This document shows, one piece after another, positions 30,301 through 36,906 of a DNA stretch of 49,796 nucleotides. The DNA is from JBCCSZ01 sp039199225 (GTDB lineage Bacteria; Bacteroidota; Bacteroidia; Chitinophagales; Saprospiraceae). The DNA is taken from assembly GCA_039199225.1 (NCBI GenBank), contig JBCCSZ010000009.1, forward strand, positions 1 to 49,796. Direction: 5' to 3'. Under the pieces are notes generated by a model. It was not told the DNA's origin. It searched no databases and was given only the letters and a program-made list of their open reading frames with translations. Both the position numbers and the translations under genes were made by a program. Position 1 is the first letter of the stretch, and each line of letters begins with the position of its first letter.

Positions 30301-33300
30301 TCTCCATTTGGCGGTGCATCCAGTCAACCCTCTCCAATAAGCAATTATGGGAAATGTTGTTCTGCTGTAAAGTCCCCGTCCGATCTTCGTCTGTGAAAAT
30401 CAGCGCCGCTTCAATCGCTTCGGGAGCCTTGAAGGTGGGCGCTATTTTACCAGTCTCCGATGGAAATAGAAAAATCGGATACGGCAAGTCTTCTGCAAAT
30501 CGCGTATACAAAGGATGGTCAACTAGCAGAGCATCAACATCCAATTTCTTTAAGTAGTCCAGCAGAAAGCGATCCGGAACATTGCCGTTGATCGGTAGAA
30601 CAGCGCAGGCTGCTTTTAAACTGCCAAAAAGTGCTACGGCTCTGTGAAAGGCATCTTCTGTCCAAAGAGCAATTTTACGATTTGCCATTGGAAATTTCTC
30701 CGATGTCAAAAAGGCAGCTACCTTATTGGCCGCCATGTTGAGTGCATGGTAACTGTATTCTACCTCATCGCATAACAAAGCCGTCTGTTCTGGCCGCTGA
30801 ATGGCTTGCCACTCCAACGCTTGTTGTAAGGTCGTAAAGGTAGCGGTGCGACCGGAAGGTTGTGCAGTGTAAGACAGCAGTTGCTTCTTCTCTGCTTCTT
30901 TCAAATAATCCAATGTCTGGACAGAACAATCAGGTGCGTTTACGGCTGCTTCCAGCAATTGTTTGTAGTGTCTGGAAAAGGCTTCGATCGTTGTCTGCAG
31001 AAATAAGTCGGGATTGTAAATCAGGCTGATGCTGATGCTGTTTTCATATTCTATGAATGTAAAATCCAGATCGTATTTACTGGCATTTATTTCAGCACTT
31101 AACACATCGATTTGCAGGCTTGCCTCATCTGAATCAGCCTCCTCGTGAATGCCACCTTTTTTATAGACACTTAAAACGTCAAAAAGTGGAGAGCGGCTGA
31201 GATCGATGTTCAATTCGATTTGATCGACCAGCATATCCAGCGGATACAATTGGTGGCGATAAGCGGCCAACATATTTTGTTTGACCTCTTGCAAAAATTC
31301 TTCGAATGAATGGGAAGCATCGAATTGTGTTCGCAGTGGTAAAGTATTGGTATAAAAGCCAACTTGATTTTCCAATTCCAAACTGCCACGTGCAGCAGCC
31401 GGCATGCCGACGGTGATGTCACTCTGGCCAGTGTATCTGAAGAACAAGGCTTTGAGGGCCGCCATCAAACTCATGTAAACACTGGCACCTGCTGTTTTGC
31501 TGAGTTGGCGAATCTGCTCAGTCAGTTCCGCTCCAATCTCAAAATTCTGTACCTGTCCATTGTAAGTTTTAATGCTTGGTCGTTTAAAATCCGTTGGTAG
31601 TTCCAAGGCCGGAGCAGGACTTTCGAATTGCTTCAACCAGTACCCTTCGTGTTCTTCTAATTTTTCGCCACTCAGTTCGCGATTCATCCAAGCGGCAATG
31701 TCTTTGTATTGTATTTTTAGTGGTGGTAATGGATTACTTTCATTTTGTAAGTAAGCCTCATACAAGGTCATAATCTCTCTGGCGATGATCTCAAAAGACC
31801 AATCGTCAAAAATGATGTGGTGGATGCGCATTCCTAGTAGGTGCTTTTGCGCATTCAAACGAATGAGATGTGTTTGAAACAGTGGTCCATTTTCAAAATC
31901 AAACAACTGACCTCCAAATGCATTTAGCTTCTCAACGGCCAACTTTTGTGGATCAACATAGGCACTAAAATCTTCGTAGCCCATTTCAAAACCAATGCCT
32001 TTGACCGATTTGATCTTTTGCATCGGTTGACCCTCGATGAGGCAAAACACAGTTCGTAGACTTTCGTGGCGGTCGACAACAGTTTGAATGGCCTTTTCCA
32101 AAATCGCACGATCCAAAGCCCCTTCCAATACATAGGTATTCAACTCGTTGTAGGCCAATGAACTTTCGTCGGACTGGCACAATGCCCATAGTCTTTTTTG
32201 AGCATGTGACATTTCGTAGAATTCCTGACGAGGCAGTTGTAGAATTTTTTCCGCCTTCTGGGTATTTTCTTTTTCTCTGATGTAGGCTGCCATTTGGCGA
32301 ATGGTTGGATACTTGAAAAAGTCTTCAAAATCCAGTTTCAAACCAAAGTAGTGTTCGATGCGATTCAGGATTTGATTGGCCAGTAGTGAATGTCCTCCAA
32401 TCAGGAAAAAATCGTCTTCTTCTTTGATGTCTTCCATCTTCAGCACTTCCCTCCAGGAAAGCGTCAATCGCTGGACGTCTGTCAAATTCTCTTCAATGAA
32501 TTCGGCCAATTGATCCAGCTGCTGAAAATCAAAAATATCTTCGAAGTCAAAGGAAAGACCAAAGGACTTTTCCAATCCATCAATGACCTTGGTAGCCAAT
32601 AAAGAATCACCACCCAGCTCAAAAAAGTTGTCACTTCGACTGACCTTCGAAATATCCAATGTTGCTTTCCAAATATTCGCAACCTGCTCTTGGATAAAGC
32701 TCATCGGTTCGACTGGTTCTCCTACCAATGTTTCTGTCCTTACGCTGTCTTCCTCCAAAACCAAGGGTGTTTCGCGAATCCAACAGCGGGTTGGAGCGAA
32801 GCGATACGTTGGCAATTCAATCCGGCGAAAAGGGCGGTCCTTCAAAAAATTGGCAAAATCTAAATGCAGGCCACTTTGGTAGAGCGTACTGAAAAGCTGG
32901 CTGTAATTTTCAGATGAAGAAGCACCCTCAACAGCAATCAGTTCAATGTTTTGTCTTTGCGCCGCAAGTTGTCCAATCGCATCGACAATGGGATTGTTGG
33001 CATTCATACCGATGAATACAACCTCATCCTTTTTTGCCTCTGCATCTATCAGTTTTTGCGCCCTCAGTTTTAGGTTGTTGATTTCTTGTGCTTCATAGGT
33101 GCCGATTTCTTTTACCGCATCCGTCAGGCTCTTTTTACTCATCAATACCTGACAGCAAATGCGACCAACTCCTAAACCAATTAATCGCTTACTGCTAACA
33201 CCCAGTCTTTCCAATGTCCGAGCATAAGCCAGTTGAAAAACAAAATTCCAGTAGTCATTAGTTGGTTCGATGTTTAGCTCTAGACGAACTTGTTCGCATT

Positions 33301-34939
33301 CCTGGCGAGTACTGACAAAGTCCGAAATTTCCCGACTAAAAGCCGTGACCTGCGACAGCGCATCTTCACTTTGATCTGAAAAGATAAAAATCAGTTTTGG
33401 CGATGAGCTTCCAGCAACAGGTAACAGATCGCTGCTCAAAGCCACCTGAATGGCTGTCGTCAATTCTGTTTTATTGCTGGCCGTAAAGCCTGTGCGGTAC
33501 AGTTGGTGTCTGCGTCCCGCCGACAAAACAGCACTGATGTTTGCCAAGTTTGTATCGGTATCTGTAGAAAGGTGGTCGAGTAAAGCTTTCAAATTAGCTT
33601 GCAGCCCCTCAGCCGTTTGTGAAGAAACAGGAAAGAAATGTGTTTGAGTTTCCACCTTCTTTTCTATGGCTTCCTCTTGAGGTGCTTCCTGCAAAACGAT
33701 GTGGCAATTGGTTCCACTGAAACCGATGGAAGAAACAGCTGCGTAGCGCGGTTTTTCATCGTTTGCTTCCCAGGAAATGGCTTCCTGATTGATGTATACT
33801 TTTGCATTTGTAAAATCAATCAGTGGGCTGGGTGTACCAGTGTAATAAGCAGGATAAATGACCTCATGCTTCAGCGTCAAAACTGCTTTGACAAAACCTG
33901 CCAAACCCGCTACGCAACGCGTATGACCGATATTGGCTTTGATGGTAGATACCGGGCAGACGGCCTTCTCGTTGGTAAAACCCGCAAAGGCTTGGTTGAG
34001 TCCACCAATTTCGATGCTGTCTCCCAACTGCGTACCCGAGCCGTGCAATTCGATGAACCCCAATTCGGTCGGATCGATGCCCGCCCGCTTCCAAGCATGG
34101 CGCATCACCTCCGCTTGTGCGACACTATCAGGCGCGCTCAAGCTCGCAGAGCGATTGGCGTTGTTGTTGACTGCAGTACTGCGAATGGTCGCATGGATGT
34201 GGTCGCCGTCTTCGATAGCTTGGTTCAATGGTTTCAGCAGCAAGCTGATGGCCGCCTCTCCGTAGGCCATGCCGTTGGCTTTATCAGAAAAAGGAATGGA
34301 ACGCCCATCCGGAGACTCAATCTCGATGTCGTAATCCTGCTCCAAAAAGGGAAACAAGTCCAAGCTCACACCACATACCAAAGCCTGCTCTGAATGTCCC
34401 AAGATGAGATCATTGCAAGCATTGTGTAGTGCAACCAAAGAAGAAGAACAGGAGGTATCAATCACCGCGACCCCACCATAGAGGTTGAAGCTGCGACTGA
34501 TGCGAGCTGCCAAAAATTCCGCCGTATTTCCCGTCACCAACATCGGATTGAATTCCTCTGCATGCTGGTGGTATTCCAAATTTTTGTGTGCCACATAAAC
34601 AGAGGTATCTGTTCCGCTGTAATCATCCGGACTGTAGCCGGCATTTTCGATGGATTCGAAAACGACTTCCAATAACTGACGCTGGTGAGGGTCCATGCAC
34701 TGTGCCTCTCCCAAAGAAATATTGAACAATTTGTAGTCAAACAGATCAATATCCTCCATATACCCTTTCACCTGATAATCTTTATCCGTTGGAAGAGTTG
34801 TTTTGCGAATTCTATCTTTGCTTATTTCTTTGAGGCTACAGCGAGCAGCCAGGAGGTTTTCGTGCAATTCCTCGATGTTTTTGGCATCGGGAAATCTCCC
34901 GGCCATTCCGATGATGGCGATGTGACGATTGGATTCCAT
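24311..34939 (-). CDS. Hybrid PKS-NRPS: KS-(AT remnant)-T-T-C-A°[A]-T-C-T-E
   Basis: 3542 aa in one uninterrupted frame. KS about 1-425 with Cys164 (DTSCSSSLVALH), His299 (ELHGSGTQLGD) and His339 (NIGHTRC). About 430-720 is a shrunken AT ending in the usual post-AT LPTYRF linker; its GHSxG site reads GLGVG (Gly590). Tandem carriers have Ser779 and Ser851. C1 has HHIIFDD (1040-1046). About 1365-1805 is an adenylation-like region lacking the a3 loop, a5, a7 TGD and a8 motifs. A basic Asn/Gly/Lys-rich linker follows (about 1807-1840), then a complete A domain (about 1865-2370; Lys2363; pocket D-V-W-E-A-T-Y-D-D-K). About 2380-2420 is a second, degenerate a9-a10 tail with Leu2415 for the Lys. T3 Ser2472; C2 HHIISDG (2659-2665); about 40-70 residues of linker with no A domain; T4 Ser3035 (LGGDSI); E (HHLVMDGVS, EGHGREE). 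The C-terminus (TPSDFTYNKLEVEDLEDLF) resembles a donor communication segment. The KS looks active; the decayed parts look long-standing because the frame is intact. Confidence 0.96.
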   Translation of the reverse strand: MESNRHIAIIGMAGRFPDAKNIEELHENLLAARCSLKEISKDRIRKTTLPTDKDYQVKGYMEDIDLFDYKLFNISLGEAQCMDPHQRQLLEVVFESIENAGYSPDDYSGTDTSVYVAHKNLEYHQHAEEFNPMLVTGNTAEFLAARISRSFNLYGGVAVIDTSCSSSLVALHNACNDLILGHSEQALVCGVSLDLFPFLEQDYDIEIESPDGRSIPFSDKANGMAYGEAAISLLLKPLNQAIEDGDHIHATIRSTAVNNNANRSASLSAPDSVAQAEVMRHAWKRAGIDPTELGFIELHGSGTQLGDSIEIGGLNQAFAGFTNEKAVCPVSTIKANIGHTRCVAGLAGFVKAVLTLKHEVIYPAYYTGTPSPLIDFTNAKVYINQEAISWEANDEKPRYAAVSSIGFSGTNCHIVLQEAPQEEAIEKKVETQTHFFPVSSQTAEGLQANLKALLDHLSTDTDTNLANISAVLSAGRRHQLYRTGFTASNKTELTTAIQVALSSDLLPVAGSSSPKLIFIFSDQSEDALSQVTAFSREISDFVSTRQECEQVRLELNIEPTNDYWNFVFQLAYARTLERLGVSSKRLIGLGVGRICCQVLMSKKSLTDAVKEIGTYEAQEINNLKLRAQKLIDAEAKKDEVVFIGMNANNPIVDAIGQLAAQRQNIELIAVEGASSSENYSQLFSTLYQSGLHLDFANFLKDRPFRRIELPTYRFAPTRCWIRETPLVLEEDSVRTETLVGEPVEPMSFIQEQVANIWKATLDISKVSRSDNFFELGGDSLLATKVIDGLEKSFGLSFDFEDIFDFQQLDQLAEFIEENLTDVQRLTLSWREVLKMEDIKEEDDFFLIGGHSLLANQILNRIEHYFGLKLDFEDFFKYPTIRQMAAYIREKENTQKAEKILQLPRQEFYEMSHAQKRLWALCQSDESSLAYNELNTYVLEGALDRAILEKAIQTVVDRHESLRTVFCLIEGQPMQKIKSVKGIGFEMGYEDFSAYVDPQKLAVEKLNAFGGQLFDFENGPLFQTHLIRLNAQKHLLGMRIHHIIFDDWSFEIIAREIMTLYEAYLQNESNPLPPLKIQYKDIAAWMNRELSGEKLEEHEGYWLKQFESPAPALELPTDFKRPSIKTYNGQVQNFEIGAELTEQIRQLSKTAGASVYMSLMAALKALFFRYTGQSDITVGMPAAARGSLELENQVGFYTNTLPLRTQFDASHSFEEFLQEVKQNMLAAYRHQLYPLDMLVDQIELNIDLSRSPLFDVLSVYKKGGIHEEADSDEASLQIDVLSAEINASKYDLDFTFIEYENSISISLIYNPDLFLQTTIEAFSRHYKQLLEAAVNAPDCSVQTLDYLKEAEKKQLLSYTAQPSGRTATFTTLQQALEWQAIQRPEQTALLCDEVEYSYHALNMAANKVAAFLTSEKFPMANRKIALWTEDAFHRAVALFGSLKAACAVLPINGNVPDRFLLDYLKKLDVDALLVDHPLYTRFAEDLPYPIFLFPSETGKIAPTFKAPEAIEAALIFTDEDRTGTLQQNNISHNCLLERVDWMHRQMEIDESTVLLLSMQDGSGISELETIAVLAAGGTLVHAMPSLDAEFIPDPVLLRAASITHLRVYPEFYGHLLQKKSDIQNYLQSLCCVYSYRASVPAELIDRHEIYTNADFWNLHGLPIGGLISSGRKLTAERSASQSTQLLDATPLYIVDQNSGLVPVGVYGEVVFEDASIKNADLKKGRAIEADFGKGTLRFRRTNELARWKADGGLEWQLDGNRITYVKGIRIDTEQVKKYLTQNEWIGEATVQLEGNGTEKSLLAFVTKGTRSVNKAVNGHKNGKKNGSKNGHAPSERMEAKATKLTEEDVLKIHQFNQTDVPFPDKEPFYDLFQQVVSEHPGKTAVSFNGRQLSYQALALQASQLAHQLTAQGIQKGDIVPVFCDRSIETLVAFLALLKVGGVYLPFTTNLPEERIRQITEDCQSKYILTTRQTSSSRPELFDDNVQIIESLKALWIEELMAIPMPTEQEVPTPAVDNTDLAYMIFTSGSTGRPKGAMIEHIGMINHLYSKINELQLDQNSVIVQSSSQSFDVSIWQFLAALLTGGRTTIYDSPTVKDPVLFTEKLAQDQPTILEVVPSHLSALLDAHLPWAPQSLRYLAVTGEALKHKLVERWFEQFPHISLVNYYGPTEASDDITGHIMDRCPESGPIPIGKPVQNMRIYIVDEQMNLCPPGVQGEILVSGVGVGRGYLNMPEKTAAAFTEDPFREETGVRLYKTGDLGYFQQDGTVQFIGRKDHQVKIRGHRIELGEIEYRLLKMTGIKDAVITAVETENTHTLCAYMIFDNPKQTVEEEAIREFLLESLPDYMVPSYFVKMDSFPLTAHGKIDRKVLPLPGGRQNDEEWLGRLKVSLKEQLPSYLIPARLVPVDRMPMTEDGLIDVAALLAADRRKNKRDHFVEPVNEVEADLLKIWQEVLEKEVISTDDNFFDIGGHSLKAIRIVLQVYKEMNVKISLVDIFQQPNIRDLAALLLAQNKEILKPIPKLPESQTYKLSYAQRRMWILMNIDESQATYNIFNTYKISGSLDRHILEKVFFQLIERHESLRTSFGQKGEEPFARIVTPAEVPFKVFYKDLRGDPDRVEKARTECQRLAIRPFQLDKLPLFRVKLFQLEDDEFALILVIHHIISDGWSLDILTNEIFTLYDALTRDTVAGLQTLSIQYKDFAAWQNDQFAQGQFEMQREYWLQKLSGPIPTLELPLAAERPAVQTHNGNSTELTVEAPLAQKIIQLGQQLQLTPFMILHAAILALFNRYSGQQDILLGTPIAGRDHPDLQAQIGLFVNTLVLRNQVSDQWSFRSLLDKVRESTLEAYAHQSFPFDQLVDALELEKDTSRLPLFDVMIVWDDIGLKKEDLEDEADFSVEPMMVENVMAKFDLTFHLSGDEEGISLGLSYNTDLYTDEKAEDILQHLQRLLQSAIEEPTRRIANLDYSGIAKGEKTFTGDLNATVEEDTSTEATIAPTTSGQPNQAEMEVLLQKTIGNIINTEVADREQNFFSLGGDSIHAIRLVAQLYQQGYRLKVTDVLNHPVILDMAGRLEIIRRRAEQSAITGVFPLSPIQQYFLDSPRQQLHHYNQCLMIHSEQAIDVVAMEKAIKQLVVHHDALRLSFTKDATGQWIQTNQGLSTLPELLVIDQRMTEDAKAERQKTCEALQADMTLAAAPLLRVALFQAQDGDRLVLIFHHLVMDGVSWRVLLEDINTLYEQARTNVELKLPLKTDSFKSWCEGLIEYANNTAFEDEIDYWGEMVSAKVPPLLELSDTIPTPQVKEATAVLSEESTKLLTTAVHQAYSTEINEVLLTALLLAFRRTFGVSALWIMLEGHGREEILVEKEFSRTVGWFTSMYPLLLQQSKEEASLADLLIQIKEDLRRMPNNGIGYGIARYLRPDLWEGDADFHPEVVFNYLGQFDEATEDEGPLKVTDEFAGRTTDPRDQPEFNIQVSGLISDGQLHTNIEFNSSLYDEQRMQQLCDAYHKGLKEIIEHCTGIQDTIPTPSDFTYNKLEVEDLEDLFN

Positions 34940-35001
34940 TTTGAAGAATTACGAGCTAGGAAATAATGGTCGACAAAGGGTTCTGTCAACAAGAAAATAT
35001 T

Positions 35002-35027
35002 TGGCCGTAGCTTTTGTCCTACGACCA
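35002..35027 (-). terminator. Possible weak terminator/attenuator between carbamoyltransferase and hybrid NRPS
   Basis: Read on the minus strand, TGGTCGTAG and CTACGGCCA form a 9-bp stem with one G-U pair around an 8-base loop, followed by AATATTTTCTT. This is terminator-like but with a broken U-tract. It lies in the 112-base gap after the carbamoyltransferase stop and before the 10.6-kb hybrid gene, so it may reduce read-through into the downstream NRPS genes. Confidence 0.35.
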
Positions 35028-35051
35028 CAGACTTTGATTAAAAGGAGTACC

Positions 35052-36782
35052 TTAGACGGTTACAAATGCCTTGGAATCGGCACCGACGATCTGATGGAGT
35101 GGAATGTGTTCCTTTCTTTTGAAAAGCTTTCCGTTGCACCAAACGTAGTTGACGCGATCCCAAATCGTAGCGGAATAAACATCTGGAAAGAAACCTTTAC
35201 TTGGCAAATTGGCGCTGGTGTTACACAGCATCGGCACGCCGCTCAATTGGTAAAAAGTTTCCAGTAGTTCTGCTACAACAGGATTTCTTTCTTTGTTGAT
35301 GGACTGCAAACGAGCCGTTCCATCGAGGTGGCAAACTGCCGGTATTTTTTCTTCCCATCCTGGCCTGACGAAGTGATCGAACAGCATGTAAGGGTCTGAA
35401 ATACCAGGATCGAAAATTTCGTGTCCAAAGCGCTCCAAACAAATGGGAGACACCGGACGATAGGCTTCTCTTTTCTTGACGTAGTTGAGGATGTCTTTCA
35501 TGTAGAGCGACTGCGGGGAAGCCAGTATGCTTCGATTGCCAAGTGCTCTCGGCCCCAATTCTGCGCGGCCGTTCAAAAACACCACTGGCTCCTGTGTTCT
35601 GTAGAGCAATTCCCCTAGTTGCTTGACGCTACAGCTTTCCTCGGTCCAACCTTCGGCCGGTGCATTATCGATGATCTTCGGACCAGAATAAACGCTCCAT
35701 TCGAGTGCTGCACTCTGTCCGTGCAACATCATAGCAGTGCAAGCAGCACCGATGGCACTTCCAGAATCATTGGGAAAAGGAGGAACAAACACACCATCGA
35801 AAAAGCCCGAGCGGCGAATGCTCCGATTCCATTTGATGTTGAGGGCGCAACCACCTGCCAAACAAATATTCTTGCCTTTTCTTGGGTAGCGATTTATTTT
35901 TTTGATGAGCTTGCTCACCAACAATTCATCGAGATAGAAGTGGAACGAACAAAGGATGTCTTCATCTGTGTAGCGATCGCCAACGGCCTTTTTAAATTCA
36001 TTGGCAAAGACATTTCCAAATCCCATTGGGTTGCTGTAGTTCTTCTTGTAAATGTCATCGAAGATGGGAAACAAATCTCTTTGTACCTCTCCTTTACCAA
36101 TGTAAGCCATCACTTTCCCCGCAACCGATAAACTATCCTTGGCAAATTTATTACCGACCTTGAACGGTCCGAAATGCTGCGCAAAAATGCTGTAGATGTT
36201 TCCGATGAATAAGAAAATCGGCCCTAGGTTTTCAACCTTTTTGTTCGTCACGTCAAAGTAGTACAACCTCGGATACATTCCACCATCCCAAATCAGGATG
36301 TAAGCATCTTCACCAGCTTGTGCAAACGGGCTGCAACAGTAGGCGCTCATAATGTGGCTGGTAACGTGCAGGTAACTGGTATAGGAATAACTGTGGTCTT
36401 CGATTGGCAGCCCTTCGAACTTCCATTCTTCCAGGATGGAATGCTTGGCCGTTCTTTCCCGGTACTGCGCAATACCGATTTGTGTGGGTTTGCCGTGGTG
36501 CAGTACCGACAGCTTGTTGGTTTGATCTCCAATTTCAAGACGTGGCTGAATCGCCAAAGAGTCTTGATCAAAACCACCCCAACCGTCGATGGCATACAAA
36601 TCGATGGATTCCGGGCTGTAGCCTTCGCTCCTCAGTATCTCAGCGATGAGGTCTGTGTCTTCGATACTGGCATAGCGAGGGTTGTTTTTCAGTTTCTCAA
36701 TTTCGAAACTGAAGATCAGTTTGTTATTATCGATGAGGGCCACGGCCCCGTCGTGGGTAAGTTTAAGTCCGCAAATTCGCAT
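35052..36782 (-). CDS. O-carbamoyltransferase (NodU/CmcH/TobZ family)
   Basis: 576 aa, normal family length. The N-terminus carries LTHDGA (8-13) and, near 140-150, SHIMSAYCCSPF, the His-containing metal/ATP site of this ASKHA-fold family. LAGGCALN lies near 311, and the C-terminal domain has the signature FLNGRAELGPRALGNRS near 405-420, where carbamoyl-phosphate/ATP chemistry makes the carbamoyl-adenylate. Members transfer the carbamoyl group to hydroxyls of antibiotics and Nod factors. Here it lies between two assembly-line genes, so it very probably tailors this peptide. A hydroxyl made by the CmlA-like enzyme, or a KS-derived or side-chain hydroxyl, is the likely acceptor (inference). It is cytosolic, with no signal peptide. 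It is separated by a 124-base repeat-rich gap from the upstream NRPS and 112 bases from the downstream one. Confidence 0.93.
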   Translation of the reverse strand: MRICGLKLTHDGAVALIDNNKLIFSFEIEKLKNNPRYASIEDTDLIAEILRSEGYSPESIDLYAIDGWGGFDQDSLAIQPRLEIGDQTNKLSVLHHGKPTQIGIAQYRERTAKHSILEEWKFEGLPIEDHSYSYTSYLHVTSHIMSAYCCSPFAQAGEDAYILIWDGGMYPRLYYFDVTNKKVENLGPIFLFIGNIYSIFAQHFGPFKVGNKFAKDSLSVAGKVMAYIGKGEVQRDLFPIFDDIYKKNYSNPMGFGNVFANEFKKAVGDRYTDEDILCSFHFYLDELLVSKLIKKINRYPRKGKNICLAGGCALNIKWNRSIRRSGFFDGVFVPPFPNDSGSAIGAACTAMMLHGQSAALEWSVYSGPKIIDNAPAEGWTEESCSVKQLGELLYRTQEPVVFLNGRAELGPRALGNRSILASPQSLYMKDILNYVKKREAYRPVSPICLERFGHEIFDPGISDPYMLFDHFVRPGWEEKIPAVCHLDGTARLQSINKERNPVVAELLETFYQLSGVPMLCNTSANLPSKGFFPDVYSATIWDRVNYVWCNGKLFKRKEHIPLHQIVGADSKAFVTV

Positions 36783-36813
36783 ATCAAATTATTTTTTGCT
36801 GGCCGGAGGCCAA

Positions 36814-36900
36814 GGGTGATTTGGTGATCGGTGGTCGATGGTTTGGTGGTCTTGTGATTTGGTGGTCGGTGATCTTGTGATTTGGTGATTTGGTGATCGG
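36814..36900. repeat. Degenerate short tandem repeat (GGTGATTT/GGTGATC/GGTGGTC units)
   Basis: About 87 bases made almost only of 7-8-base units: GGTGATTT, GGTGATC, GGTGGTC, CTTGTGATTT and TCGATGGTTT. On the minus strand it reads as CACCAAATCACC-type repeats. It fills most of the gap between the C-A-T NRPS start side and the carbamoyltransferase, ending six bases before the NRPS stop codon. No reading frame explains it. It may be a slippage-prone intergenic repeat. Confidence 0.75.
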
Positions 36901-36906
36901 TTTTAT

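Noticed and set aside
33638..34393. 251-codon open frame on the plus strand
   Set aside because: It lies entirely antisense to the KS domain, whose catalytic motifs fix the minus-strand frame; the plus-strand product shows no recognisable domain.
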